Source of the DNA: Penicillium oxalicum
Lineage: Eukaryota > Ascomycota > Eurotiomycetes > Eurotiales > Aspergillaceae
Length of the DNA stretch: 64,000 bases
Direction: 5' to 3'
Assembly: GCF_001723175.1 (NCBI RefSeq)
Contig: NC_064651.1
Span: forward strand, 186,001-250,000
Shown here: positions 1-13,685 of the stretch, piece by piece
How positions within the stretch are numbered: the first letter of the stretch is position 1
Layout of the letters: each line of letters begins with the position of its first letter
The notes under the pieces: model-generated
Seen by the model: only the letters and a program-made list of their open reading frames with translations
Told to the model about the DNA's origin: nothing
The model's database searches: none
Made by a program: the position numbers and the translations under genes

Positions 1-3000
1 GTGCTGGAAATCGCTGAAGAAAGCAACAAGCTGGACGATCTTTTCCTGTTGGACAATCTGGACGCGGGCCGAGCTGGCTTCCCATTTCTTGTAGATGGGC
101 ACGACCATGCGCCGGCGGGAGATGGTGAATAGAGAAGCGATTCTTGGAAATGGCATTAGTAACCTGCGTGTGCTTCGCTGAGTGTGCTGACCAGCGAAAC
201 TCACCCGTCGTAGATGACCTTGAAACCAGTCACAGCTTCCTGAAAAGCATGGAGATCTATGATGTTGACGAGATCAGCTTCGGATCGTTTCAAGTAAAAG
301 TCGCACCCACTCACCCTGCACTGTTGTAAATTCATATCGGCGAATCATCGGTTTCGCTGTGCCCTTTCGCAAAAATTCCGAGACCTGTTCGGGCATTTCA
401 GGTCGAATCAAATTGTCCGCCAACGATATTGTGAGATCGTGCTGCGGAGCGCGAAACAGGCTCATTCCCGTGGCTCGCTTGACATCCAAGCCAAGACGCA
501 AATCACCAGGGCCTGCAAAAGTGGACAACGTCAGCAAGTGTCTCCGATAAACCCAAAACGAACTAGCAAGTTATCTCGTACCCAAATTAATCCGGTCAGT
601 CACAGAGCCCCACTCAGTGGCAACAAAAGCGCGCAAATGCTCAGAAAGAATCGTGGGACCATATCCGTGGTCCACAAAGGTATGCTCCCGATCAATGACA
701 CTGGCGTGGCCGCCGGGAAACTGCAAGTGCGTAAACGGGGATCGGCCACTGGCTGGATTTGCCGGTTCCTCAATCATATATGAGCGCAACGGCAATTCAC
801 GTGTGGCTACCTCGCCATCGCGAGGTAGCATGCTCAGAAGCACCGAATGCATTTCCGTTCGCTCCTCGACCTCATGGAACGTCAGCAACATGGACCGTGT
901 TCGACCATCTTCGGTGACCTTCAACAGAAGCGCGGGACTACCGTCTTCGCCTCGCAACAGACCGAAGACCACAGGCCATCCATCACCCAGACGATGCGTC
1001 ACATTACTCATCGTTTTCACTTTGGGGCTGGTCAACACGCTCAGACGGAACCCGCGATGGGCATTTCGCGATCCCGTTCCTTCGGTAATTGTGACCTGCC
1101 GTTCAAACAAGCGGATCCGACATCTCTCTGTAGGTTCCGCAGGGAATGCCTTGGGCGTGCCAGGATCCATGTATTGAAAGGCTTTGAGAGTATTCTCGAA
1201 CACAACAGTCTCACCAGCCTCGGGTGACAGGCTTGCCTCGGAGTTTCGTGTGTACCTCACAATATTCCACAGAGTTCTAAAATCGTCTTCCGCGAACAGG
1301 ACATCAAGTTCAAACCCTCGCGGCAGCTTCACCCGCAAGGAATGGTTACGGCCGTCCCAATCCACGTCATCCCAGGTGGGTCCCTGCTTGCGATCACCCT
1401 GAATCACGACATTGACCAGTGCGCTCTGACTTGTGATCGCAGTACACACATACCAGTCAGAACGCTCGCGGGTGATCGACAAGACGCACGGCATGGCATA
1501 TTGTTTTCCTTCGTCTTCCCTTGAACTGACATAGGCCTGCACAAACATGCTTCCATAGGTGAAGAAATGGGCGGTATCTCCGAGCGGCATCATGCTCACA
1601 ATGCTAGACGATCTGACGGGCGCATCGGCCAACATTGACCGTGAGGCACTCCCCGAGAGGACGGCCGCCACATCGGCAGCAAAGAATGGGTATCGAACCC
1701 ACACAGAGATGTCCAACTGGTTGGAACCTTGACCATCGTCCCTGAGGGTATCGGCAAGGATATTGTTGCGTTTAATCGACATCGACAAAGAGCGAAGGTG
1801 GTTGAGCATTGTCGAGTGAGCGCTCAGTAATTCGACTGTCTCTCTTTGACCCGTGGTACTAGCAACGGCCAAGATGGCCTCGACACTGATGGACCCATAC
1901 CGGGAGAGCTCAAAGTGCCCGGGGACGACTTTCTCGTTGATCCACAATGCCTTGCCCAGATTGATGACAGCCTGCTTTGCATGAATGGCCGGGGTTGAGT
2001 TGCGAGATCGTGCAAATGATTCCAACTGTGATCTTCCACGCAAGAACCACCACACTGCCGCCCGAATCCATTCTGACAGAGACGTCTCCTCAACGGGCTT
2101 GACATCTTGTGCGGCCTGATGAATCTGGCTACTATATGTATCGATGTAAGTTTGAAACTCCTTGAATGCCAATTCGCCAACCTGGCCCGCGAGGGAGCGA
2201 AGGGAGTACTTTGGAGGCTGCGGGCTGCGCGCCGGCTCTCGTCCGGGGGGAGTAGCAAGACGAGAAGCACTGTCATTCGAGCCGGAACTGTGGGCGGTGC
2301 GCAATGGTTCACGGGTTGCAGGAGAGGGAGCTGGAGACGCTGAAGGTGGGGATTGGGTTGACCCGTCAACGGGCAAAGTGGGTGTCCTAGAAGAAAGATT
2401 CATCGAGCCGCTAGGAGTAAGATTTGTCGACATGCGCGACTCATTGGGGCTGTTGATATTCTGAATTTGGTGGGTAGTGGACAAGATCGAGGAGGAGCTC
2501 GTTAACTGAGGCGATACCGCGTGACTTGATATGCTGGGACTCTGCGAACTGTAGGCAGGCGGCAAGTCAGGGCTTCCGATGTCGCTCTTTTCATCGGCAG
2601 GAGACAGAAGGTCATCCTCTGCGCGATGTTGCTGCAGGGCTCTAGCCTCCTCGGCCTGCATCTGATCCCGAACACGCTCCGCCAATGAATGTGCGTCGGC
2701 CGAGCCACGGAAGGAAAGCCGAGACCCAGGTTTTTGGGCCTGTAATGTACTGAGAAACTCAGAGTCAAGCGGGTTCTGTATGAGAGGTGGTCGCCAGGCC
2801 GCATCCGGATTTGCAACGGTCTGTCTCTCGAAATTCCCGAGCGAGGTGTCGACCGTTAAGGCTGGCAGGTATGAGCTCTGCGCATCCGGCGAGTGCGAGG
2901 ATACACTCGGGGCTGGCTGCTCCGACGCTACTCTCTCATGGTGCCGTTGTCGCGTGCGCGAGATCTCAATAGTAGGGGCATCTGTCTCATCACCACCCTC

Positions 3001-3471
3001 GCCGATCAATTCCGGAGCCAACTTGCAGAACTCGACATGAAGGCCCTTGCCTTTCCGCGGATTGAGTATATTCTTGGTTTTGGGATGAGATAGTTGTTGT
3101 TGAGAAGACTCCCGCGAGAAATACCCACCGCGAACGCTGGGCGAGGTGGTTTGTTTGAAATCGAAGGCGGCATAGTCGTCTGTGGAGGGCGATTGCATCG
3201 ACGAGACCGGACTTTGGGGCACACCGTTCAACGAGGGAATTTGGCGTGTCGAAATGACTGGGCGCGCATCTCTTGAATCCGCTTTCGGGGAGGAGACGGT
3301 CTCGGTGACAGGTCGATTCGAGGCAAGGAAGTCCTCAATCTGCTGCTGGTCGGCCGCAGGTCGATCTTTCTTTTCTTTGGAGAAGAGCTTACCCCTCCAG
3401 TTGGCTTTCTTTTCTTTGACGGGCTTGGGCTGCTCAGCAGCCACAAACGAGAAGGGATCATTTGCGGACAT
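1..3471 (-). CDS. Large fungal protein of unknown function, 3' end beyond left edge
   Basis: Four exons can be read: 3471-582, 512-315, 256-205 and 142 to beyond base 1; introns are 513-581, 257-314 and 143-204, each with a GT donor, a CTGAC/CTGAT/TACTAAT branch and an AG acceptor. The spliced frame stays open to the first base (1094 codons visible). The start is the ATG at 3471; the open frame upstream of it has no ATG. The first roughly 430 residues are low complexity, rich in Ser, Pro, Gln and charged residues, and begin with a Lys-rich stretch (KEKKANWRGKLFSKEKKD). From about residue 435 the chain looks folded, with Trp- and Arg-rich helices followed by beta-rich segments. The last visible exon is basic (ISRRRMVVPIYKKWE) and then probably helical. 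I do not recognise a named domain; a lipid- or protein-binding scaffold is possible but unproven. The gene is truncated only by the window edge. Confidence 0.85.
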
Positions 3472-6400
3472 GTCGCTATGGAGAATGGCGGGGGTGGAGG
3501 AGGGTTTATCGCAAGCCTCCTGCAATGAACATTGCAGGCCTGCAGGTCAATCTGGTATGGTGGTAATGACAGAGGTTCGCTCTGGGCGGCGTGTGGCAGG
3601 CTGCGGTGAATCTGGCGACGATCGCGGACCTTTTACCTCGATACTGCAGCTAGCTCGATCTGTCCAAGCAGCACGCGACCAGGCGCTTGATTCGAATGTC
3701 ACGAAGATCGAAGGTGCTTCGATCTTCAGATAAGCTGGACGTGAGGAACCAGGTCAACTTGCGCTGATCAGAATATGGCCAGAAGAGACGAGATAGATGG
3801 GACCTCGCGTGTTCCGCGGCGGATTAATAGCGGGGAACAGGTTGTGGAGGGGGTGGAGAGCGCTTTCGGCGGTCGAAATTGTATGAGATACGCAGGGTGG
3901 GGAAGCTTTCCTGGTGGATGTGTCGCACGTACACGTCCTTTGTAAGCTCAAGTGTTCTTTGCGGGGATGTTGCTTTGACTGTGTCGAGAGGTCGATCAAG
4001 AATAGATAGGAAGCAAAGGATCCAAAAATGATCAGTAGAGGACAGCGATGAGGGAAGCGACCGTGCCCGCTACCACGATGACTAGGCCAGGAACAGTGGA
4101 TCCAAGCGATTGGGGACAAAGATCTCTCTCCAAGAACCCCGGACGTTGGGTCGTGCTTGTGCGTAACTCTGCCTTTTTGGACCTGCCAAATATTCCTTGA
4201 GACGATTGTGGAAAACACACCGATGACTGACCACTTTCACACGGGCACGGGCAGTCGGGCCTTGTGCTCCAGAGTCGAGACTAAATGGTCGCCGTTGAGA
4301 GACAATTGATAACCAAGCTGGACCAGCAGCTGTGAGAGGGGGAAATTCATGTGACCGCCAGACTCTGAGACACTTCAGTCGCGACGGATGGAAGTGGGAG
4401 GAGGAAAGAGGACGCTGACTCTTAGAAATGGCTGTTGATAGGAGGAATCCCACGACCCTCTGGATGAAGTGGAGATGGTTGGATCCCGCTCCGCGAAGAG
4501 GAACTCCACCGACTCTTTTTGGGTCCCCTGGCCTTGGTGGCTCACCGGCTGGATCGGGGTTCAGGAACAGCCACCGCGGCTGGGAAGGAGGATCACAGGC
4601 GATCTCCATTGAAACTCTCTCCTGCGCTGATTTAGCCTTTGACTAGCAGGAAAATTCTTCCGTGAATGCTGAGGCGAGGTCTCTCGTCACCCAGGTATTT
4701 TACAGGGAGAACCCAGGCAAGGCTCTTCGATCGTGCAGTCCAGGGTTGAACCCCAAGGTCGGCGGTAACATAGACGTTGAGCCTAACAGCTTGTCCTCCA
4801 TCACCGAAGTCCGGGTAATACTGGAGTACTCTAAGATTTGCCAGTATGAATGGGACGGTGATACTCGTGATAGAGGGACGTCGATCTGAACTCGAGGTGA
4901 GAGGTGAGGACAAACGTATCTTGCTCCGCCGTGCAACAAGAGGGTTTTCGATGAGCAGTCCCATCTTCAACTTTCAACTTCAATCTGTGTCACGGAGAAG
5001 CTCATTCCGAAAAGATCAGCACTACTCCATGAGGCCGTGATCCTTCCTTCAAATGGACGGTTGTGTTTTCGTTCAGGCGTGGCGGGCCCGTGTTGCCCGG
5101 GCATCGGTCCTCCATCTAAACAAATCAACAACCTTCACCTTCACCTTAAAGATCAAGCCCGTTAAGGGGAAACTTCCCAAGCGCTATAAACTCAAATCAA
5201 GTTGTAGCGTGCTGCAAGACTCCAGTTCTATCAGCACAATGCGACACCTCGTCCTGTTCTCAGCGCCTCACGTCTCCCAAGGTTGTAAGTTAGATGGATG
5301 TCCCACGCTCAGCTAACCTCGAGGGCTCGCTCACGCACCCCACCACCAGGTCCGGGCAAGTGGACAGGCGCCTGCCTGGCCCACTTGGGGTCACCAATCC
5401 TCAGACTTGGTCTTATCTTGAAACACGGTCCTGTCCGATAAACTGGGAGGCCCGCCGAGCTGCCAAGATGTCCTAAGTGGGTGCTAGTTTCAATAGGTCG
5501 GTCTGTGTGGCTATGAGGCTGCGAAACGAAAAAGCCTCGATAGAGGATACTAGCCGTGACATTCGTAGACACGAGTCCAAAGACACGAGACCGTAGACAA
5601 CTACCAAGGTGAGGAAAGTTGGGAAGCGTTAGGTAATACTGTAGCCCATGTCCGTGCAGTGCGGTGACTCGCATGATCTGAAGGGACAGAATGGCACTTT
5701 CCGGGTTGACAACCTTTCAGGTCTACGATGATCCAACCGCGGAAAAGCTGAGGCAGGGACCCAAAGTGACTCAAAGAGAGAGCCTAGTCTATTGGGGGGT
5801 CAAATTGGGATTATCAGATTATCACTCCACACAAAACTCACAGTATGAGGCTTTTGAGGGACACTCAGCACACGAGTCTGGACTACCACTCGGACCGTGT
5901 ACTTGGGTCGATCCGGTCCACATGCACCCGAGGCAGCACATCCGCTCGCTCTGTCGCTCGCCATGTCAGAACCGTATAGCTTATTGCCTCACACCTAAAG
6001 GCTGAGAACTTCGGAATGTCGACCCTGTCAAGCTGTGCACAGAGAAGCAGACAAAACACCAGGGAGTGTGAGCATGATCCGTACTCCCGTGGTACGCATC
6101 AATTGAAAAAGCATTCTTAGCATGGTATGTTGCTCATTTGCCGATGTGGAGCGGACTCCCCCAAACAGATAGATTTTCAATGTACAGACGACAAGGTGGT
6201 TGAACAGTCGAGATCAGCGGTTGATGAATGCGGCGGCCATGGCTCACACTATGAAGAGCCACGACCACGTACTGTCTATGCATATAACCTCTACATGGAA
6301 GACCCTGGCCACGGTAGAGACCTTATTTCATGGGTCCTAAAAAAAATTCCCCCAATTTGCTTGAGTTCCCATGCCAGAGTTCGTAGGAGTCTTGACTATT

Positions 6401-9400
6401 CGTTGATGCAGCCCCCACATCAGTCATGTCGCAAGGGGCGAAGGACCGAGCTGCATGAACCGTTTGGTGCCAGTGTACGCCACCAACGAGGCTAAATATC
6501 TCTCTTCTTGAATAGACTCATCCTCTGGCAAATAGGCGGCGTCTAGTCCCTGTCGCCACATCGAAATTCGCGGGTGTACAATTTCTCCACGACGATAATG
6601 GTGATGATGACGATGATGACGCGTAAGGTGCATGAACAAGTGTATTATGACGCGCAGCAGATGATCTTGAGATCTTCTCTTTAGCCGAGTAACATTTATG
6701 GCGATGGGATGATCAACACCATCTGGTAGGTCCAATTGGTCGATGTGAGGCCCTGCATCAACGGGTGTCTCTCCCAAGCACCGCACTGAGATTTGAGACC
6801 ATGACTCAGACAGGATAGGCTGGCATAGGAGTTTCGCAATCAACATATCCCCAAATTCTGAAAGGGACGAATTTATCCGTCCACTTTGTCGGGTCGCTCA
6901 GACAGTGGAATCCGTTTCCCTACCGGTTTAGGAACTGACTCCAACACCACATCTGCTTCGCCATGGTTTGATCAGTATGACCATTGACCATATATTATCA
7001 TTCCATCAAAGTTTCCCGCAGCTACAAGTTTCGTTGACGACCATCACTGCAGAGCCCCACCACTAAAGCTTGCTAGAGATTGCCATCCATCAGATGCCGA
7101 TCAAGGTATCGGGACGCGTCACACATGACCAATACTGAAGCCAGGAGTAAACCTGGCATTCAGATTATCGACCTCAATTGACTTGATCAGTCCCCTTTGA
7201 TCGAAAGATAGATGAGGGCTGATATTATGACTAAAGCATATGTACATCCTCATCTAAATGTGCACGTGGATATGTGAGTTATCAAGTGAAGTATGTACGT
7301 CTACAGTATTCAATTCTCGAGAGTCCAGCCGAATCGCTCCCGCCATCTCGCGGACTTTGAGTTCCCGCGCCGCAGGCCCGGGAATCTAAAAATAGCACGA
7401 GTTTAGCATGAGACCGGCACAATCAAGACATACATATACGGATGAGCATCTTACCAGGCGAAAGGTCCCAGCCAACTTACTACCTCAAAAAGCAAGGTCA
7501 GTACCGGTTGTCTGACTCGAGTAGCTTCAATGATAGCTTAGGTCCGGATTCTCCATGTGTGACTTCATTCGTCCGCAGCATGTGAGCGTTCAGTCAAGTT
7601 ACGGCTGGAACGCATGCGCCCATATAGCCATTGTTTGTCCGGCAATTCCTTATTGTCCGACTCCACCTGCAACAATCACCGCCTGCTGGGGACCTCGCTC
7701 TGTCCATGGTGGATCGCAATTGAATACCTAAGTGCGCACCATTTTGTTACCTAATGTGTCTTGAAAATTGGCGTGCGCCGAGATCAACGACCCTTTTCTT
7801 TTCGCTACATAATTTGACGCAAGACCTAAGGCCATTTCTTGGGCAGAAATACAATGGCCAGAATTTTCAAAAACACGCAGCGCAAAGGAACCTTACCCGC
7901 CAAAGGGCCCGGAGGCACTCTGGGGGGAGGAGAAGAAGAAGAGATTCTTCCATGGAGAGCCTATACAATAAAGCCTTGAGGCTGCCTGCGACAGACCAGC
8001 TGCATGGCGAAATACCGCCTTCACTGAATCATGCTCGAGCCTAGTAGCCGTCGCGGATTACGCCTGACAGTGCCTATCTGTTTCTTGTGTTTTTGGTGCT
8101 GAATATTCACAGAGACCCGACATGAATTGTCTCCGGCCCGAAAAGAATGTCCCTAGACGCTTATGTCTTGCTCTTGGGTTGAAGCTCTGCGATAATCAGG
8201 CTGGCGCTCGAGTCTTTGTAGCATGCACTTAATTACATGTTGGTGGCAGTCACCTAGCTTGAGTACCTCGTACCCCCGGTGTATTCTGGGATCTTGGATA
8301 GACTCAACAACCGTGGAATCTGCATAGGCCACTCATACTTGAGTATGCGCACGCATGTTAGCGACGAAGTTGGCGTAGCTGTAGTCGCTGTTCTCCCCCC
8401 CCCACTATTTCTCTTTTCCTCTCCCACGAGATTGGCGACTGATAGGCTGAGAGTGGGTAAGTCTCACCTTCAGTTGTAGTTACCTGTGACACCTGACCAA
8501 TGTCTGCGAGAGAGTTCCGTTGAATGACCACATCACACCAAATCTGTCGTCACAGAAATGTGATAGGGAATAGAACTCTATGGAACTTTCCTCGACTTGC
8601 TGGGAGTTGATTAACATCTATTTGGGTGCGGTCTGCCCGATTATTACCTCCAGAAGACCGCCAATCATTCCACAGATGCGATAGGAGCCGCGGTGGTCTC
8701 ATCCGAAGAAAGGCTAGAGCTTCAGAGTACGTGAATGACATAGTGTGTAACTGTTTACAGAAACACTAGCCAGCACATCACGTGGATTATGATAGACTGC
8801 CGCCCTGGACTCAGGTCCACTGTGCGATCGAAGACTGGAAGAGATAGTCACTGTCACATACTGTGTCTTTCGTTGGAAGACAATCACGGTGACCTCAATG
8901 GATACACCATGACTGAGGGGAATGAAATGAAGACGACTCTTCCATTTCAAATACTGCACGGCGAGCCCCTCGCATGTGATACTCCTGAACCACTTCACTC
9001 GAGGTTCCTCGCCTAATCTGAGCTACCGTCACAGTTCAGCAGGCCGAGGCCGGATCAACAATACCTTTGTCAATCTGCAAAGAAGGGAAGAAAGTAGTTG
9101 CAGAAAGTGAAGAATACAGTTGAGAGTGTTACTGTATCACAGGTTACCTTCAAATTAAATGGTTCACGCCTCGACGCCTCTACGGTCGTGTCCCTAATCT
9201 ATCTGTTCCTATATTTACCAACTCGACCCGATTGTTGTTCCAATCCCGGGCGGCGGTCCCGAGTCCCTGCCACAACTCCACCGTGCCAGACCCAACTGGG
9301 CGCGCCAAACAAATAAGACCCTGGTCTCTGATTGACTGCTCCCTCCAGTGGTCCAAAATCAAAATCGCCTTGTCCATGATGCAGCTTCCGCTATTGCCAA

Positions 9401-10205
9401 CTGACATCCATGCATCATGTTGCAAAGCCGTCCGTGTACCGACCATAGTAATCATCCCCTGTTCCGAAACACTTGTAAATGTGGACGTCGGTCAAGGTCC
9501 CTTCTCGGGATAGCTTCTAGTCTCTCACAGTGCAGAAGGCTCGTTTCGTAACGGTGCAATTGGGCCTTCTAGTCAAGTCGAGTCACTTGCTGGTCGGACG
9601 GTTGACTCTGGTAATTTAGCCTTCGACTCGGCGATCGTGGTTCGTGATGATACCCCCGTCGGGACGGCTCCCCCTCCCAGCTTCCAGACCGGCTCTAGGC
9701 TGCCAGGCACTTGTCCACCTTCTTCCACCCCTCCTGCTTTTCTTCCTCCTCGATTCAGCTCGTTTCTCTCTCTCCCCTCCCCATGCAGCACCGCTTCATC
9801 ACACTCGCTTGACCCATTCAGCCTTCTCCACCCTCCTTCCTCCGCAGCCAGTTGCCCATCCCGGTGCTAGGCGAACCAGTGCAGTCTCCGACCGAATAAT
9901 CCCCTACCGTTCTGGCCATCGGAAGTGCCAACAGTCATCAACATATTTTCATCGCACTTTGCAGCTCATCGTACGTTCATACAGCCCGAGCGGCCGTCGC
10001 CTTTTCCTCCGCGCATCACGAGAGTCCGACCGAGTTGTTGTGGACGCACTCCTGCAACAACATCCATCCTGAAAACACGCGCTCAGGTGGATCACGACGC
10101 CTCTTGACCATCTTCAACAATCTCTCAAAACAACGTGGATCCACTCTTGCACATCGGGGATTGACCTCCCCTCGGAGGTCAATCTGAATCGCGAAAACAG
10201 ACACC
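3472..10205. other. Long gene-poor interval
   Basis: About 6.7 kb between the start codon of the left-edge gene and the TRP-like gene, which are divergently transcribed, so both promoters lie here. Only short open frames without recognisable domains occur. The most protein-like one is on the minus strand at 4032-4220: its end (VPGLVIVVAGTVASLIAVLY, then stop) could be a membrane helix, but I could not build a convincing spliced gene around it. No tRNA or transposon ends were recognised. Non-coding transcripts or an orphan gene with several introns cannot be excluded. Confidence 0.5.
9655..9860 (+). promoter_or_regulatory. Pyrimidine-rich promoter/leader of the TRP-like gene
   Basis: The plus strand here is strongly enriched in C and T (runs such as CTTCTTCCACCCCTCC and TCTCTCTCCCCTCCCC), 350-550 bases upstream of the ATG at 10206. 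CT-rich stretches just upstream of transcription starts are common in promoters of well-expressed genes of filamentous fungi. No TATA box was seen. The transcription start is not determined; the role is inferred. Confidence 0.4.
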
Positions 10206-13200
10206 ATGTGCCGCGACTCGTCACTAGTGATCAACGAAGCTGGTCTTCCTGGTCGTCCTGGTCCTGACTTCGCGCGACGCGATGGGCTCTTCATACTTCA
10301 GGGCCGCCGATGGCGAGACACTTCAAAACGTCGGCGTGGACCAGCCATCACCAGACTTATTGCTCACGGGGCATCCTGGTGGACGGCTCTGGTCTGCGTG
10401 TTCCTCGCTTACGCCTCGCCGGTGCGGTCTGCCATGCTAAATTTCGAAAATTGCCTCAGCGAAACAATCCTGCAATCGAATCCCCCTCAACTGCAATACG
10501 TCCCCCTCAATGTCTCTGTGCATTTCAACCTCACCGACTCCCTCAACCCGTTGAGAGTCACCGTCTACGGCAATGTGACGGGCACCGCAGATGGCTCTCC
10601 TGCCCCGCCCCCGACAGACGAATCCTGGATCGATCCAGAGTCGACTGTTGGAAAGATTGTCAATATCAGTCGAGCCAATAATAAATTCACCACCTTGATC
10701 ACATCTTTCGACGTGCTGAGTTTTACCCCTTTCAGCAACGCGTCGCGGTTCTGTGATGCAGTCGACCAGGGCAATTGTCCGCTCGGACCGGTCTTCAATT
10801 CGAATCTGTGAGTTTGATTCCTGGTGGACAAGCATATCAAGTCTCTATTTCGGCTTTGTGGATCCCATTGACTAATTATTTCTTTTTTCATAATTTCCAG
10901 AAGCGATCTGAGCACATTGCGAGCTTTCTCCGTCCAACATGATATGCTTTCCACGTACCGATTCTCGACAATCAACCCAACTTTTACCATCCGATCGGGC
11001 GATGCATCTGCGGCCGAGCTTGGCTGTATTACAGTGCCAATAACCCCTGATTTCGGTACTTCGCTGAAGAACACGTTGATATTTGTACCATTGGTGGTCT
11101 TGTTGCTTGTTGCGATTGCCACCGTCGCAGCGGCCGTGTACAGTCCCTGGGGTACCACGGACATCTTCCGGTGGACAAGCAATTACGGCCGTGATGAGGA
11201 TGTCCTGCGATTGGTGACCCCCGGCTTCGCGGACTGTCTGCAATACCTGCAATATATTGTTCTGACTGGGTCTCTGTCTCTGGACTATCCAGGCTTTTTC
11301 CAACCCGCGGTCAGCTACGGGTCTTGGTCGGTCCTGATGTTCAACCAGAGCTTCATTGATCCCGCGGGGGCCAACAGCCCGGTAGTAGACGGAGTGTACG
11401 TGATCAATGGGACCTACGGACTCGACCGCATGAATCAACTGGTCGGGATGGCCTCCAACCAGGAAATCTGGCCGGCGATGATGGTCTGGACCCTGGGTAT
11501 CCTCGCTTGCATGATTGTGGTGTGTCAGGTCGGCTTTGCAGTACGATGGATGCATCGTGAACTCGCGCATAGCACAGAGCAGGATCTGCGTTCCAAGAAT
11601 TTGCCATTCACCATGGGCAATGTCATTCGCATCATTTTCAACTACTTTCTCCTCCCAATTGTGTCGCTCTCCTTCTATCAGCTCGTCACAGCTAGAGGAT
11701 CTCCTGCTTACAACGTGGCCCTGGCGGCGTTGGTGATTCTCGTCATCATGTGCTTTTCTATCTGGTTGATTCGCATCATAATCTCTACCCGACCAAAATC
11801 CCATCTTTTTGACGACCTGCCTACCGTCCTCTTGTACGGCCCTCTCTACAACACTTACTGCGATGATGCCGCGGCCTTTGCCATGATCCCCATCTTCCTC
11901 AACTTTGCTCGAGGGGTTGGTATTGGAGCGCTGCAGCCATCGGGTATCGCCCAAGTCGTCCTACTCGCCATCTGCGAGGTCGTCGCCGTGCTGACGCTGG
12001 TTGCATTCCGACCTTTCCCTTCCCCTACTCATATGAACCTCTATCATGCCATCTTCGCCTGCATTCGCTTCCTGACGATAATCATGAGCGTAGTTTTTGT
12101 GCCATCTCTTACCGTGTCTTCCGCCACTAAGGGATGGGTCGGCTATGTCATTCTCGTTCTCCATGCGATAGTCCTCATCTTTGGCTTCCTCTTGAACGCT
12201 TTGCAAACTTTAATTGAAGTGTTGGCCCGACTTGCCGGTGCCGGTGGTGCAACTCGCGGTGGTTTGGTCAAGGTTTTCGGAATGCGGCAGTTGTCTAGGC
12301 GGGTTCCCCGATCAGACCTTGCTCGGCAAAGCATGGCATCCGATGCAGCCATGCTAGCACACACTGACGATCGATTGTCTTCGCAATTCGGCGGCTCACG
12401 GCCTCGCAGTCTATCGGGGAGCTCTGCCCTCCTCCTGAGCCGACCGCCAGCCAGTGAAGGTCGTGCGAGTGCTGTGCTCGAGTACGCTAGCTCCTATGGC
12501 GGGGGGCATAGTCGTGCGGCGAGTGGGAATATTTATGCACAGTCTCCCACGGCGTATAGCGGGACTGGGGAGTACTTCAGCAGTTCCCCCAGCAGCAGCA
12601 CTTTCATCGCCACTAACCCTCGTGATCCGTACTACCGGCCGCCTCGTCCTGGACGACGAACGCCCCAAGGCTCTTTCGATCGGAGTAAAAAGACCTCAAG
12701 GTCGTTCTTGAAAGGCGGTCGTGTCCACGACGAGGAGAGTCTCGGTGACGGTGACCCAACTTCTGGGCGCGGGACTCCGGTCCCTGCTTACCTGCCGGCA
12801 CCCAAGGACGACATGGAAATGGAAGAAACAGAGCAACGAAAAGATTACGCAGTGCGCGAGGTTGACTTCTACTACAGAGTACGCGGTCCTCCGCTCTCTC
12901 ACACTGGAACTCGAAAGTTGAAGACTGGTCCTGCGGATCCGACGGGCCCTGTTTCATCAGCAACTGGATGGTTCCGCAACTTGTTCCAAGGCAAAACAAA
13001 AGACAAGGGTAAAGGATTTGAGGTCGTTCGAAGTGCTCGAGCGCCTCCCCCAGGTCTCTTCCCCACCGGTGACTATAATGAGCCCTATCAGGATGAGCCT
13101 CAAACGGAGGAGACTACGGCCGGTGGACACTCCCGCACGGCATCCGCAGGTGAAGCTCCATATCACGACACAGAAGGTGAGCAAAGCGCTGGATCTGGCG

Positions 13201-13685
13201 ATCAGGGTCAGGAGGATCCCGACGATCGACCGGGAGCTCCAGTTCTGCCCGATGTCGATACGGTCAGCAATATTGAGTTGCCTAGTCGAGTTGGCTCTCG
13301 CCGCACACAGGCAGACTCCGAGAATGGTGTAGAACCCGTCATACTCAACTTGCCCACCGTCACAGAGGCCTCTTCGCCCAAATCCAAAGCCTCCACATCC
13401 CGCTCAGGTCGCCACCTGCAGCCTCAGTTATCTCCCACTGCCGCTCGTCTTCCATTCAGTGAGAGCAGCTCGCCGTCCCGAGATCGGGGTCTCTCTGTAG
13501 CATCAACATCTGGCTCGTTGACATCTAGTCATCGGACTGGCCGAGATGGTCATCGAGCAGAGCGACCTTCGAGCATGGGCTATGTTGCACAGCATCGTAC
13601 ACGTGATAACATTCACGAGGCGAGTCCAGACGAAATGTCATTCACGGGCAGTGCAGCAGAACTGGTGGATGAACGTGCTCTTTAA
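10206..13685 (+). CDS. TRP-like / Flc-family membrane protein (Pkd2 type)
   Basis: Two exons, 10206-10807 and 10901-13685, joined over a 93-nt intron (GTGAGT...TTTCCAG), give 1128 residues. After about 55 basic N-terminal residues comes a hydrophobic signal-type segment (WWTALVCVFLAYASPVRSA). A lumenal/extracellular ML-like domain follows (starting NFENCLSETI) with several N-glycosylation sequons and paired Cys. From about residue 265 there are about nine membrane helices of the fungal TRP (DUF907) type, with the conserved LLYGPLYNTY stretch before the later helices. The last about 400 residues are a cytoplasmic tail rich in Ser, Pro, Gly and Glu, probably disordered and phosphorylated. Family members (yeast Flc1-3, fission yeast Pkd2) act in calcium homeostasis, wall integrity and possibly flavin transport into the ER; which role applies here cannot be told. 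The ATG at 10206 is the only upstream in-frame ATG, though the long stretch before the signal segment is unusual. Confidence 0.9.

Noticed and set aside
4032..4609. Overlapping minus-strand frames ending in a possible membrane helix
   Set aside because: No splice arrangement gave a coherent protein, and no family was recognised; mentioned only in the intergenic note.
4738..4775. tRNA T-arm-like sequence (CAGGGTTGAACCCC)
   Set aside because: The loop lacks GTTCRA and no matching acceptor, D or anticodon stems fit around it.
10872..11954. Minus-strand open frame of 360 codons
   Set aside because: Entirely antisense to the membrane-helix part of the TRP-like gene, with no recognisable domain.
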